Below are positions 23,412-32,725 of a DNA stretch of 64,000 nt, piece after piece (positions within the stretch are counted from its first letter, which is position 1; every line of letters begins with the position of its first letter). The position numbers and the translations under genes are program-made. The notes below the pieces were generated by a model. That model did not search any database. It had not been told where the DNA came from and worked only from the letters and a program-made list of their open reading frames with translations. This stretch comes from Proteobacteria bacterium SG_bin4. Its GTDB lineage: Bacteria; Pseudomonadota; Gammaproteobacteria; Burkholderiales; Nitrosomonadaceae. The DNA lies in NCBI GenBank assembly GCA_002083395.1, contig LWDH01000035.1:1-64000 (forward strand), given 5' to 3'.

Positions 23412-24125
23412 ATGAATCAGCACTTCCCAAATCAACTTTTTTTACTCGGCGTTCTTTTATTGTGGAGCTGGGCGTCGTTTGCCGTAGCGGAAGAAAAAGT
23501 CGCTCATGTCATCGATTTTTCCGGCAAGTCGAATGGCAGTGCCGTTTCCTGGCTGGAGGAGCAAGGCTTCGAGCTGCAGTTGGATGCCAAAAAGCTCAAC
23601 CCCCGGTTTGAAAATGATGCCTTGGTGATCAGTGCGCACGGCGAGATGGCCGGATTCTTTGGCTTGCAGTTGAAGCAGCAGAATTTTATTCATAATGTGA
23701 AGCGGGTGGAAATCGTCTGGGGCGTCAACAAGTCTCCGCAAGGCGCCAATTGGAATGAAGGGATTAACAGCGTCCCCATTGCCGTGATGTTGTCATTTGG
23801 AACCGAGAAACTTTCAAGCGGTTTGCCTTTCGGCATCTATGAAGCGCCCTATTTTTTGAGTCCTTTTATTGGCAAGGCCGACGAAGTCGATCGCATGTAT
23901 GTGGGCAAGCTATGGAAAAAGGGGGGACGATATTTTTGCGTGGCCTCCGGCGATCAACCGGGTACGGTCATTACCACCGATTTTGAAGTCGATGAAAAAT
24001 TCCGCGCCACTTTCAAACACGATAAAACACCGCCGATTACAGGAGTTGCTTTTCAGACCAATACCAACAATACCCAAGGCGGCGCCGAGGCGTTTATCAA
24101 GAAGATTACCTTTTTGTCCCGCTAG
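23412..24125 (+). CDS. Secreted protein of unknown function (DUF3047-like)
   Basis: From ATG 23412 the protein is 237 residues with a signal peptide MNQHFPNQLFLLGVLLLWSW and cleavage near AVAEE. A TTG at 23367 would add 15 residues and disrupt the signal. The mature part has features reminiscent of DUF3047 proteins: VEIVWGVNKSPQGANW, a segment where those proteins have a tryptophan-containing strand, DRMYVGKLW, and ITGVAFQTNTNNTQGGAEAF near the end, a beta-sandwich-like ending. The function is unknown. It is probably periplasmic. Confidence 0.7.
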   Translation: MNQHFPNQLFLLGVLLLWSWASFAVAEEKVAHVIDFSGKSNGSAVSWLEEQGFELQLDAKKLNPRFENDALVISAHGEMAGFFGLQLKQQNFIHNVKRVEIVWGVNKSPQGANWNEGINSVPIAVMLSFGTEKLSSGLPFGIYEAPYFLSPFIGKADEVDRMYVGKLWKKGGRYFCVASGDQPGTVITTDFEVDEKFRATFKHDKTPPITGVAFQTNTNNTQGGAEAFIKKITFLSR

Positions 24126-24291
24126 GGGTCTGCCGAATCTAAAGCTAATCAACTATGCCGACGGAATAATGCTCCATTTTTTCATCAGTTTCTCGTTGCA
24201 TAGCGAAACTATGCGCGTCAAAATCCAGAAAACCTGAACTTGATTTTCCGCTTCACTCGCTACAATTGTCTTAGTCCGGCAGATCTCTAGA

Positions 24292-24648
24292 TTATTGGAT
24301 TTTATTGTTCCGATAATCCGTTAATAACCCAACCGCAATAATGACAATCCCGGCGGCGATATAAAAATTGCGCGCAATTTCATCTGAAGAAAAATCTAAA
24401 ATAAATGGTATCGCAACCAGAGTTGGTCCGACGATACGCTCGATCCATCCATGGATTGGGAAAGGGATAATTTTGATGATCCCGAAAGGGAAGTCGGATG
24501 TCAAAGTAACTATCAGGTGAATGACCGCAAGACTGTAAGCAAGCAAGGCTGGTAGTTGATTCAGTCCAAAAAGCGTCGGCGCCAGTAAAAATAATAGTAC
24601 GGTGACAATATCCAAATAACCATGAATTCGCGGTGAGATTAATTTCAT
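24292..24648 (-). CDS. Small integral membrane protein (SPW-repeat-like)
   Basis: A 118-residue protein with four hydrophobic segments (about 13-28, 32-50, 72-86, 95-110). The HGYLD and HGWIE motifs at the start of each half suggest an internal duplication similar in design to SPW-repeat proteins. ATG 24648 is chosen because AGGAG precedes it by 7-8 nt; a longer frame to 24702 exists. It lies 113 nt downstream of a Crp/Fnr regulator on the same strand. Function unknown. Confidence 0.7.
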   Translation of the reverse strand: MKLISPRIHGYLDIVTVLLFLLAPTLFGLNQLPALLAYSLAVIHLIVTLTSDFPFGIIKIIPFPIHGWIERIVGPTLVAIPFILDFSSDEIARNFYIAAGIVIIAVGLLTDYRNNKIQ

Positions 24649-24761
24649 GTCAATGCTCCTGTATAAATAATGGTCAACCCCTGCGGTTGTCCTATACAGC
24701 ACATTAATACAACATAGCAGTGACGTCTGTTAGCTACATAACAGGATTGCTGGAATGGGCG

Positions 24762-25424
24762 TTACATCTGGTGGTAAGCGTTAATGAGAGCGACATCGTT
24801 GATGCAGATCTGATCACGAGTATAGTCAAGTATGCCGCTGTTTCTGAAATTATTCAGATGGGTACTGACGACGGAACGACTGGCGCCGATCAGATCCGCT
24901 ACATCTTGCTGCGTTAAATGGATTTCCAATGCATAGCCATGCGAGCACTGTATTCCAAACATTTCAGCTAATTCTAAAAGCGTTGTCGCAAGACGTATCT
25001 CGACTGGTTGCGTTAAGATGGTTCTGAGTTTGCGTTCGGTCTTTTGCTTTCGTGCGTAAGTTTTCTCAAAAACAGGCCATAACAGTTGTGGGTGTAGCAA
25101 TAGCATTGCCTTGAAATCGTTATGGGACATACAATAGCATTGAACATCCCCGATCGCTTGTGCGGTTTCTTCCATTGTATGAGGCTCGGCATGACTGGGT
25201 GAATAGCCGACTACTTCTCCTTTCTTAAGTAATGCAGTAGTGATCTCGGTTCCCTGTGCTGTCAGATGCGATAATTTTACGATTCCACTTTTGATCCAAT
25301 AAGCATAAACGCTTGAGTCGCCCTGGTGATATAGGAAGCTCTTACTCGCGATGGCAATTTCTTTGATCGAGGGAAACTCAAGGCTTAATTGCGCAACATT
25401 GGCTTCGAAGAAATCATCCGTCAT
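24762..25424 (-). CDS. Crp/Fnr family transcriptional regulator
   Basis: A 220-residue regulator with an N-terminal cyclic-nucleotide-binding-type beta roll (about 20-130, GDSSVYAYWIKSGIVKLS and LLKKGEVVGYSP) and a C-terminal winged helix (about 150-215) with LTQQDVADLIGASRSVVSTHL as recognition element. No N-terminal cysteine cluster for an FeS centre is present, so it is not an FNR oxygen sensor of the classical kind. The ligand is unknown. A cluster of CGAACAAAAG repeats begins 12 nt upstream of its start. Confidence 0.9.
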   Translation of the reverse strand: MTDDFFEANVAQLSLEFPSIKEIAIASKSFLYHQGDSSVYAYWIKSGIVKLSHLTAQGTEITTALLKKGEVVGYSPSHAEPHTMEETAQAIGDVQCYCMSHNDFKAMLLLHPQLLWPVFEKTYARKQKTERKLRTILTQPVEIRLATTLLELAEMFGIQCSHGYALEIHLTQQDVADLIGASRSVVSTHLNNFRNSGILDYTRDQICINDVALINAYHQM

Positions 25425-25435
25425 CTAGTTGAGCC

Positions 25436-25497
25436 CGAACAAAAGCACGAACAAAAGCGAACAAAAGGGTCCGAACAAAACGAACAAAAGGGTCCGA
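25436..25497. repeat. Short direct-repeat cluster upstream of the Crp/Fnr gene
   Basis: Five copies of CGAACAAAA(G) start at 25436, 25448, 25458, 25472 and 25481. A longer unit, CGAACAAAAGGGTCCGA, occurs twice (25458-25474 and 25481-25497) with a 23-bp period. The cluster starts 12 nt before the regulator's start codon, so it lies in its leader or promoter. Confidence 0.8.
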
Positions 25498-25615
25498 CTC
25501 GATTGATTATTGATCATCTGACCGAATCAATGTAAGCATTTACCCATCCACATTAACACACACTGCATCACCGCTATCCTGCGCAGCAAAAGAGGGTGTC
25601 ATTTGAGCAATCTCA

Positions 25616-25825
25616 TTACGCATACATTAACTTACCTTTAGGTTCCGGGATCGGCTTGCCCAGCTCCCGAGCGGTTTCTATCCACTGTTCGATGACAGTT
25701 TTTATATTGGCGACTGCTTGTTCGTAGCTTTCTCCGTCTGCCATACAACCGGGTAATTCCGGAACTTCGACAATGAAAGCGCGATCTTCCTCGCTCCAGT
25801 AAATAATTAGTTCGTATTTAATCAA
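25616..25825 (-). CDS. hicB: HicB family antitoxin
   Basis: A 69-residue HicB-fold protein with the family signature VPELPGCMADGESYEQAVANI and an RNase-H-like partial fold, of the short class without a clear C-terminal DNA-binding helix. It neutralises HicA. It overlaps the hicA reading frame by 8 nt, so the two are translationally coupled, in toxin-first order. Confidence 0.9.
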   Translation of the reverse strand: MIKYELIIYWSEEDRAFIVEVPELPGCMADGESYEQAVANIKTVIEQWIETARELGKPIPEPKGKLMYA

Positions 25826-26078
25826 CGCTGTATTCTCCCATGCGATATTTCATCAGTAGAATCCTAACCTGCTTAACTTGATAGGGTTTTGCCTTGCCGT
25901 CTTTTGGTTGTAAATTAATAATTTCTTCAATATTCTCGCGGGTAAAAATGTGGTGACTGCCTTTTATTCGCTCATTGAACCTTAATCGGAGCAATAATTG
26001 GCGAAGTTCGGAAAATGCAATGTCGGTGTCAGCATTTCCCGTCAGAATTTTCATTCTGAGTTTTGAGAACTTGCCCAT
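25818..26078 (-). CDS. hicA: HicA family mRNA interferase toxin
   Basis: Up to 86 residues. HicA toxins use a dsRNA-binding-like fold and a single catalytic histidine to cleave mRNA; GSHHIF contains that histidine, and FSELRQLLLRLRF is the usual N-terminal helix. Start ATG 26078 is kept (GGAA upstream); ATG 26054 would give 78 residues, still within the family range. It lies between the pyruvate carboxylase and Crp/Fnr genes. Confidence 0.87.
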   Translation of the reverse strand: MGKFSKLRMKILTGNADTDIAFSELRQLLLRLRFNERIKGSHHIFTRENIEEIINLQPKDGKAKPYQVKQVRILLMKYRMGEYSVD

Positions 26079-26151
26079 TAAGTCAGTTCCGTTTAATCAA
26101 TTTTCACAATCGACTGTTGTATGTAACATTGAGTTCATCGCCTGTCTATAA

Positions 26152-27978
26152 TTACCCCGCCACAATCTCAATCAACACCTCATTCGGATTCACCGATTCG
26201 CCTTTGATCACGTGCACGGATTTGACGGTGCCGCTGACTGGTGCCGTAATTTCGGTTTCCATTTTCATTGCTTCGGTAATCAGCACCGGTTGTCCGGCGG
26301 TGACTTTCTGGTCGACTTTGACGAGCACGTCGAGGATGTTGCACGGCATGCTGACGACGACATCGCCTTCGGCGGTGGGGCGGCGGCGTTTGCTGCCAAT
26401 GGTGCTTTTGACCGCGCCTTGAGTGCCGCCGTCGAGCACGATTTCATCGAGCGTTTCAACAACGATTTCTTCCGGCATGCCGTCGACCATGAAGTAGAAA
26501 TGCCGCAATGTGTCGTTCTTGGGGCCGGTGCCGGTGACTTTGACATGATACGATTCGCCGTGCAGCGCCACGTTGAATTCGGTTGGCGCTTTTTGCAAAC
26601 CATCCGCTGTTGTTGCTGCTACCTCTAACGGTTCGGGTACCAAGTGTCCGGTCGAGCGCAGTTCCAGGAATTGCTTGCCGACTTCGGGGAACATGGCGTA
26701 ACTCAGCACGTCCTCATCGTTCAACGCCAAATGGCCGATTTCGCGGCGCAGGTTGTCGAATTCCGGTTTCAGCAGGTCGGCGGGGCGGCAGTCGATAATC
26801 TCCTCCTTACCGATCGCGCGTTTTTGCAGTTTGGTGTCGATCGGCGCCGGCGCTTTACCGTAGCCGCCTTGCAGGTAGCGTTTGACTTCGTTGGTGATGG
26901 TTTCGTAACGCTTGCCGGTGAGTACATTCAGCACCGCTTGCGTGCCGACGATTTGCGAAGTCGGCGTGACCAGCGGCGGATAACCCAGGTCTTTGCGCAC
27001 GCGCGGGATTTCCGCGTAAACTTCGCTGATGCGATCCAGTGCATTGCGCTCCTGCAATTGGTTGGCGAGGTTCGAGATCATGCCGCCCGGCACCTGGAAT
27101 ACGTGCACGCGGGTGTCGACGCCAGTGAATTCGCTTTCGAAACGGTGGTATTTTTTGCGCACTTGCGCGAAATAATCGTTCACTTCCTGCAGTTTTTGCG
27201 GGTCCAAGCCGGTATCGTATTCCGTGCCTTGCAATGCCATCACCAGGCTTTCGGTCGGCGGATGGCTGGTGCCGCCGGACCAGGATGACAGAGCGGTATC
27301 GATATGGCGGCACCCGGCTTCGATCGCTTTGAGCTGACACATTTCCGCGAGTCCGGCGGTGGCGTGCGAGTGCAGATGAATCGGTACATCAATCGTGTCT
27401 TTTAAGGCTTTGACCAATTCGCTGGTAGCATACGGCGTCAATAATCCGGCCATGTCCTTGATGGCGATCGAATCGCACCCTAAAGCCGCCAGATCCTTGG
27501 CAAGGGACACAAAGCTGTTGATATCGTGCACCGGACTGGTGGTGTAGCAAATCGTGCCTTGTGCGTGCTTGCCGGCTGCTTTGGTCGCTTCGATCGCGGT
27601 TCTGAGATTGCGGATATCGTTCAGCGCATCGAAAATGCGGAACACGTCCATGCCGTTGGCGGCGGCGCGGTTGATAAAGGCGCGCACGACATCGTCGGAA
27701 TAATGCCGGTAACCGAGCAGATTCTGGCCGCGCAGCAGCATTTGCAGCGGCGTGTTCGGCAACGCGGCTTTGAGTTTGCTCAGACGCTGCCACGGATCTT
27801 CTTTCAAAAAGCGCAAGCACGCGTCAAACGTCGCACCGCCCCAGCATTCCAGCGACCAATAGCCGATTGCGTCGAGCATCGCGCAGGCCGGCAGCATGTC
27901 TTCGGTGCGCATGCGGGTAGCGATCAGGGATTGATGCGCGTCGCGCAAGATGACATCGGTGATATGAACTTTTTGCAT
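26152..27978 (-). CDS. pycB: Pyruvate carboxylase subunit B / oxaloacetate decarboxylase alpha-type
   Basis: A 608-residue carboxyltransferase with biotin carrier. The N-terminal TIM barrel has TDVILRDAHQSLIATRMRT and the metal/lysine motif SIAIKDMAGLL; the C-terminal biotinyl domain has EAMKMETEI, with the lysine that carries biotin. ATG 27978, with AAGGA 7 nt upstream, is preferred over TTG 27999. It forms a pair with pycA 32 nt upstream, so a two-subunit pyruvate carboxylase feeding oxaloacetate is the likely role. No oadB/oadG sodium-pump partners are present. Confidence 0.9.
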   Translation of the reverse strand: MQKVHITDVILRDAHQSLIATRMRTEDMLPACAMLDAIGYWSLECWGGATFDACLRFLKEDPWQRLSKLKAALPNTPLQMLLRGQNLLGYRHYSDDVVRAFINRAAANGMDVFRIFDALNDIRNLRTAIEATKAAGKHAQGTICYTTSPVHDINSFVSLAKDLAALGCDSIAIKDMAGLLTPYATSELVKALKDTIDVPIHLHSHATAGLAEMCQLKAIEAGCRHIDTALSSWSGGTSHPPTESLVMALQGTEYDTGLDPQKLQEVNDYFAQVRKKYHRFESEFTGVDTRVHVFQVPGGMISNLANQLQERNALDRISEVYAEIPRVRKDLGYPPLVTPTSQIVGTQAVLNVLTGKRYETITNEVKRYLQGGYGKAPAPIDTKLQKRAIGKEEIIDCRPADLLKPEFDNLRREIGHLALNDEDVLSYAMFPEVGKQFLELRSTGHLVPEPLEVAATTADGLQKAPTEFNVALHGESYHVKVTGTGPKNDTLRHFYFMVDGMPEEIVVETLDEIVLDGGTQGAVKSTIGSKRRRPTAEGDVVVSMPCNILDVLVKVDQKVTAGQPVLITEAMKMETEITAPVSGTVKSVHVIKGESVNPNEVLIEIVAG

Positions 27979-28010
27979 GAGTTTTCCTTCGCTATCCAAT
28001 ATTTCGCGCG

Positions 28011-29429
28011 TTATAAGCCGGTATGAGACGCAACCACCGCGGCAATGACGCTCGCCAGTACTTCCGGCCGAGGTTTATCGGAATAATTGATCAGATTCGG
28101 GTTTTGTTCGACAAAACCGGTGTTGAATTTTCCGGTGCGGAATTGTGGGTGTTTCAGAATCTTCAAATAATACGGAATCGTGGTTTTGATGCCGAACAAG
28201 CCCATGTCGCGCAAGGTGCGCTGGCCACGCTTGATGACATCTTCCCAAGTCAACGCGCTGACAATGACTTTGGCTACCATCGAATCATAAAATGGCGGAA
28301 TTTCGTAGCCGGTATAAATCGCAGTATCGGTGCGCACGCCGGGGCCGCCCGGCGCGTAATAACGCGAAATGCGGCCGAAACTCGGTAAAAAATTGTTTTT
28401 CGGGTCTTCGGCGTTGACGCGGAATTGAATGGCGTAACCACGCCGTACGATTTCGTCTTGCCTGAAGCGCAGCGGCAAACCGGCGGCAACGCGGATTTGT
28501 TCTTCGACGATATCGACGCCGGTGATGGTCTCGGTGATGGTGTGCTCGACCTGCACGCGCGTATTCATCTCCATGAAATAAAACCGCCCGCTGTCGTCGA
28601 GCAGAAATTCCACCGTACCGGCATTGGTGTACCCGACCGATTTCGCTGCGATCACCGCTAGGCCGCCGATGTACTGACGTTGCGCTTCGTCCAGTTGCGG
28701 CGATGGCGCAATCTCAATCAGCTTCTGATTGCGGCGCTGAATCGAGCAATCGCGTTCGTACAGATGAATGACGTTACCGTGATGATCGGCAAGCACTTGC
28801 ACTTCGATGTGTTTCGGATTGACGATGCATTTTTCCAGAAATACATCGGCGCTGCCGAAGGCTTTGGTTGCTTCGGAAATCACCCGGTCGTAATTGCGTT
28901 TCAGTTCTTCCGCGTTGTCGCAGCGGCGGATGCCACGACCGCCACCGCCGGAAGTTGCTTTCAGCATTACCGGATAACCGATTTTTTCCGCGACTTGCAA
29001 AGCTTCGTCAACTGAATACAGGTTGCCATCCGATCCCGGCGTGACCGGAATTCCTGCGGCGATCATCGCATTGCGCGCTTCGGTTTTGTCACCCATGCGA
29101 TGGATCACTTCCGGCTCGGGGCCGATGAAGATCAAGCCGCGTTCTTTGCAAGCACGGGCGAATTGCGCGTTCTCGGATAAAAAGCCGTAGCCCGGATGCA
29201 CCGCGTCGCAGCCGGTCGCCAATGCCAGATCGACCAATGCATGGATATTCAGATAACACGCCATCGGCTCGCTGCCGATGCAATACGATTCATCCGCTTT
29301 TTTGACATGCAAGGCAAAGCGGTCTGCTTCGGAATAGATAGCCACCGAACGGATGCCCATTTCGGCACAGGCGCGGATGATACGCACCGCAATCTCGCCG
29401 CGGTTGGCAATAAGAATTTTGCGTAACAT
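28011..29429 (-). CDS. pycA: Pyruvate carboxylase subunit A (biotin carboxylase)
   Basis: A 472-residue ATP-grasp biotin carboxylase. It has KILIANRGEIAVRIIRA, GYGFLSENAQFA, the glycine-rich ATP loop SGGGGRGI, and EMNTRVQVEHTITE. It could be read as AccC, but its place next to the carboxyltransferase-biotin subunit and the 472-residue length suit the two-subunit pyruvate carboxylase. The gene order A then B is the common one. Confidence 0.88.
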   Translation of the reverse strand: MLRKILIANRGEIAVRIIRACAEMGIRSVAIYSEADRFALHVKKADESYCIGSEPMACYLNIHALVDLALATGCDAVHPGYGFLSENAQFARACKERGLIFIGPEPEVIHRMGDKTEARNAMIAAGIPVTPGSDGNLYSVDEALQVAEKIGYPVMLKATSGGGGRGIRRCDNAEELKRNYDRVISEATKAFGSADVFLEKCIVNPKHIEVQVLADHHGNVIHLYERDCSIQRRNQKLIEIAPSPQLDEAQRQYIGGLAVIAAKSVGYTNAGTVEFLLDDSGRFYFMEMNTRVQVEHTITETITGVDIVEEQIRVAAGLPLRFRQDEIVRRGYAIQFRVNAEDPKNNFLPSFGRISRYYAPGGPGVRTDTAIYTGYEIPPFYDSMVAKVIVSALTWEDVIKRGQRTLRDMGLFGIKTTIPYYLKILKHPQFRTGKFNTGFVEQNPNLINYSDKPRPEVLASVIAAVVASHTGL

Positions 29430-29743
29430 AGTTTAAATTTTTAATGATGATCGCATATTCTACTCGATCAATTTCAGTATTTTATCCGACATTCTTCTTT
29501 ACGCTACCCTAGATATGGGTGATAAAGCAAGCTACCTCCGCTTGATCCGGTTTGAAGAGGAAATGTTCAACCAAGAAATAACCTGGGATAACAAATAGTT
29601 TTCCTGGGATTGGTTTGATTGATCGGTCGATATAATTGGAAATGGTATAGAATGAAAATCATTGAACAATGAAATGATTCGCTTGTTCAAGAATTTTAAT
29701 GGGTTAATCGGTTTTTCTGAGAAAGGTTATTGGAATTATTAAT
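29430..29743. other. Divergent regulatory region between pycA and sppA
   Basis: Contains two CCTGGGAT direct repeats (29582-29589 and 29603-29610) 21 bp apart, TATAAT at 29631-29636 with a poor -35, and AATGAAAATCATT at 29651-29663, which matches 12 of 13 core bases of a Fur box but little of its flanks. No ORF is supported. Confidence 0.35.
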
Positions 29744-30691
29744 ATGGCTGAACCGGAAGTTAAGAAAGAAAATTGGGAAAAAGATTTGTTGGAAAATCTC
29801 GCGCTAGCATCGTTGCGGGAACAGCAGCGGGCTCGCAGATGGGGGGTATTTTTTAAGTTATTGACGTTTGGCTATCTATTCATATTGTTGTTTGTTGGGA
29901 TGGGTTGGATCGAAGACGGCAAAGTGCGGATCGCGGAAAAGCACACGGCGGTTATCGACGTACAGGGGATGATTGTCCCCAATGGCATGAACAGTGCCGA
30001 CAAGATCAACTCGAGCTTACGTTCGGCGTTTGAGGATAAGAGTACCAAGGGTGTGATCTTGCGTATTAACAGCCCCGGGGGAAGTCCGGTGCAAGCGGGG
30101 TATATCAACGATGAGATTCGGCGGTTGCGCGCCAAATACCCTGAAATTCCGGTCTATGCCGTTGTCAGCGATATCTGCGCATCCGGTGGTTATTATGTGG
30201 CTTCGGCAGCGGATAAAATCTATGTTGATAAAGCGAGTCTGATCGGATCGATCGGTGTGCTGATGGACGGCTTCGGATTTGCCGGGACACTGGACAAACT
30301 CGGCATTGAGCGGCGCTTGCTGACGTCCGGTGAGAACAAAGGTTTTCTTGATCCTTTTTCGCCGTTGGATCCGGTACAAAAAGCGCATGCGGCGACATTG
30401 CTGCACGAAGTACATGAACAATTCATTCAAGTGGTAAAAGCCGGCCGGGGAGAGCGATTAAAGGATTTGCCGGAGTTATACAGCGGCATTGTCTGGACAG
30501 GGAAACGCAGTATCGATTTGGGGCTTGCTGATGCACTCGGTAGCGCCGAATATGTCGCGCGCGAGGTGATCGAAGCGGAAACGCTGGTCGATTTTTCACC
30601 GCGTGAGGGATTTGCGGATGTGTTTTCCAAACGCTTCGGTCAGATTGCGATGAATTTTCTGTTAGAAAACGGAGCTTGGTCGCTCAAGTGA
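29744..30691 (+). CDS. sppA: Signal peptide peptidase SppA, short form
   Basis: A 315-residue S49 family serine protease of the half-size (36K) class that clears cleaved signal peptides in the inner membrane. One membrane anchor lies at about 38-56 (FFKLLTFGYLFILLFVGMG) after a charged N-terminus. The periplasmic domain has the oxyanion motif INSPGGSP, catalytic Ser in SDICASGGYY, and SLIGSIGV, with a lysine further on (SGENKGFLDPF) as the expected general base. Confidence 0.93.
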   Translation: MAEPEVKKENWEKDLLENLALASLREQQRARRWGVFFKLLTFGYLFILLFVGMGWIEDGKVRIAEKHTAVIDVQGMIVPNGMNSADKINSSLRSAFEDKSTKGVILRINSPGGSPVQAGYINDEIRRLRAKYPEIPVYAVVSDICASGGYYVASAADKIYVDKASLIGSIGVLMDGFGFAGTLDKLGIERRLLTSGENKGFLDPFSPLDPVQKAHAATLLHEVHEQFIQVVKAGRGERLKDLPELYSGIVWTGKRSIDLGLADALGSAEYVAREVIEAETLVDFSPREGFADVFSKRFGQIAMNFLLENGAWSLK

Positions 30692-31606
30692 TCAGCGTGA
30701 TAAAGGATCCGGTTTACTGAGAATTTCCGTCAGTGTCCGTTGAACGCCGGTTCGCCAATCGGGCAGTTGCACACCCAACGCCTGCTCCAGCTTGCCGGTG
30801 TTCAAGCGCGAGTTCAGTGGCCGCTTGGCGGGGAGCGGGAATTCGCCGCTGGGTATCGGTTGTAAATTTCCGGATTGTGTTTTCAAAGGATGATTTGCAG
30901 CCATCGCGTGCGTCAGAATGAGCTGGGCATATTCAAACCACGAGGTGTATCCTTTTGCCGTCAAATGATAAATACCGCCGGTGAACGATTGGCGCTTCAG
31001 CATCAGCAGCGCGTAAGCCGTGATATCGGCAATCAACTCAGCACCGGTCGGTGTCCCGATTTGGTCGTTGACGATGTTGAGTGAGTCGCGCTGTTGCGCC
31101 AGCCGCAGGATGGTTTTAATAAAATTGCTGCCGAAAGCAGCATAGACCCAACTGGTACGGAAAATCATGTGTGAGCAGCCCGATGCTTGAATATTTTGCT
31201 CACCTTCCAGTTTGGTTTTGCCATAAACGTTCAACGGCTCTGGATCGTCGGTTTCAGCAAACGGCTGATCGCCGTTGCCGTTGAACACATAGTCGGTGGA
31301 ATAATGAATGAGCCAGGCGTTTAATCGTTTGGCTTCTTGCGCCAACAGCCCGGGCGCTTCAGCATTCAACGTCCTTGCCAGTTCCGGCTCCTGCTCGGCT
31401 TTATCGACTGCGGTATAAGCGGCAGCATTGACGATAATGCCGGGTTTGATGCATCTAATGGATTCCTGGATCCCGGTAAGATCGCGGAAATCGCCGCATA
31501 AATCCGTACTGCTTGAATTAAGCGCAATGAGCTCGCCTAACGGCGCCAGACTGCGCTGTAATTCCCAGCCGACCTGGCCGCTTTTGCCGAACAGTAAAAT
31601 CTTCAT
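30692..31606 (-). CDS. rfbD: dTDP-4-dehydrorhamnose reductase
   Basis: A 304-residue short-chain reductase giving dTDP-L-rhamnose. Rossmann start MKILLFGKSGQVGWEL, then STDYVFNG and the YxxxK-like VYGKTKLEGE. ATG 31606 is the conserved start; the open frame extends further but lacks homology there. It begins one base after the rfbB stop, so the two are coupled. rfbA and rfbC are not adjacent. Confidence 0.94.
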   Translation of the reverse strand: MKILLFGKSGQVGWELQRSLAPLGELIALNSSSTDLCGDFRDLTGIQESIRCIKPGIIVNAAAYTAVDKAEQEPELARTLNAEAPGLLAQEAKRLNAWLIHYSTDYVFNGNGDQPFAETDDPEPLNVYGKTKLEGEQNIQASGCSHMIFRTSWVYAAFGSNFIKTILRLAQQRDSLNIVNDQIGTPTGAELIADITAYALLMLKRQSFTGGIYHLTAKGYTSWFEYAQLILTHAMAANHPLKTQSGNLQPIPSGEFPLPAKRPLNSRLNTGKLEQALGVQLPDWRTGVQRTLTEILSKPDPLSR

Positions 31607-31607
31607 G

Positions 31608-32663
31608 TTACTGCCGATCGTTATAGTTTTTTTCCAGCCACGAGCGATACGCGCCGGTCTGAACATCTTTAATCCATTGCGGATTGTTCAGGTACCATTC
31701 GACGGTTTTACGAATGCCGGTCTCGAAGGTTTCAGACGGTTTCCAATGAAGCTCGCGCTCAATTTTCTGCGCGTTGATCGCATAGCGTCGGTCGTGTCCC
31801 GGCCGGTCTTTGACATAAGTGATCAAACGCTTGAAGTCGGAGCCTGGGTAAAATTCCTCTAACAATGTGCAAATGGTGTTGACGATTTCAATATTTGCTT
31901 TTTCATTCCAGCCGCCAATGTTATAAGTTTCTCCTGGAATGCCGGCTTCCAGCACACGGCAGATAGCCCGGCAGTGATCGATAACGTACAACCAATCCCG
32001 AATTTGCAAGCCATCACCATAAACCGGCAGCGGCTTTCCTGCCAAGGCATTTACGATCATCAATGGAATCAATTTTTCCGGGAACTGAAACGGACCATAG
32101 TTATTGGAACAATTGGTGGTCAGCACCGGCAATCCGTAGGTATGGTGATAGGCGCGCACCAAGTGGTCGCTGGAAGCTTTACTCGCCGAATAGGGACTAT
32201 TGGGTTGATAACCATGCGTCTCGGTAAATGCCGGAGCGTCTTTTTCCAGCGAGCCGTAGACTTCGTCGGTCGATACGTGCAGGAAACGGAAATTACTACG
32301 AGCGCTAGGTTCCAATGCCGACCAATAAGCGCGAACCGATTCCAGCAAGCGGAAGGTGCCGAGGATATTGGTTTGAATAAAATCTTCCGGGCCGTGAATC
32401 GAACGGTCGACATGACTTTCCGCCGCCATGTTGATGATCGCGCGGGGCTGGTGCGTCGCCAGGAGTTGCGCGACCAGTTGCGTGTCGCCGATATCGCCTT
32501 GCACAAAAATATGCTTCGAGTTTCCGGACGCCGACGATAAATTTTGTAAATTGCCAGCATACGTCAGTATATCGAGATTGACGATGGGCTCGACGGTTTG
32601 CACCAGCCAGTCGAGTACAAAATTACTGCCAATGAATCCGGCACCTCCGGTAATTAAAATCAT
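31608..32663 (-). CDS. rfbB: dTDP-glucose 4,6-dehydratase
   Basis: A 351-residue extended SDR enzyme that converts dTDP-glucose to dTDP-4-keto-6-deoxyglucose. NAD-binding [12 protein letters not shown] at the N-terminus, STDEVYG, the catalytic YSASKAS (Tyr-x-x-x-Lys), and [15 protein letters not shown] are diagnostic. It supplies dTDP-rhamnose for LPS or exopolysaccharide together with the adjacent rfbD. Confidence 0.96.
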   Translation of the reverse strand: MILITGGAGFIGSNFVLDWLVQTVEPIVNLDILTYAGNLQNLSSASGNSKHIFVQGDIGDTQLVAQLLATHQPRAIINMAAESHVDRSIHGPEDFIQTNILGTFRLLESVRAYWSALEPSARSNFRFLHVSTDEVYGSLEKDAPAFTETHGYQPNSPYSASKASSDHLVRAYHHTYGLPVLTTNCSNNYGPFQFPEKLIPLMIVNALAGKPLPVYGDGLQIRDWLYVIDHCRAICRVLEAGIPGETYNIGGWNEKANIEIVNTICTLLEEFYPGSDFKRLITYVKDRPGHDRRYAINAQKIERELHWKPSETFETGIRKTVEWYLNNPQWIKDVQTGAYRSWLEKNYNDRQ

Positions 32664-32725
32664 GTTGAATATCCTAGATTGTGGCGAAGTGAATACATTT
32701 GATTGTTAGTAATATACTATTTTCA

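Noticed and set aside
31607..31666. N-terminal extension of RfbD
   Set aside because: It runs into rfbB and precedes the conserved Rossmann start at ATG 31606; only an open frame.
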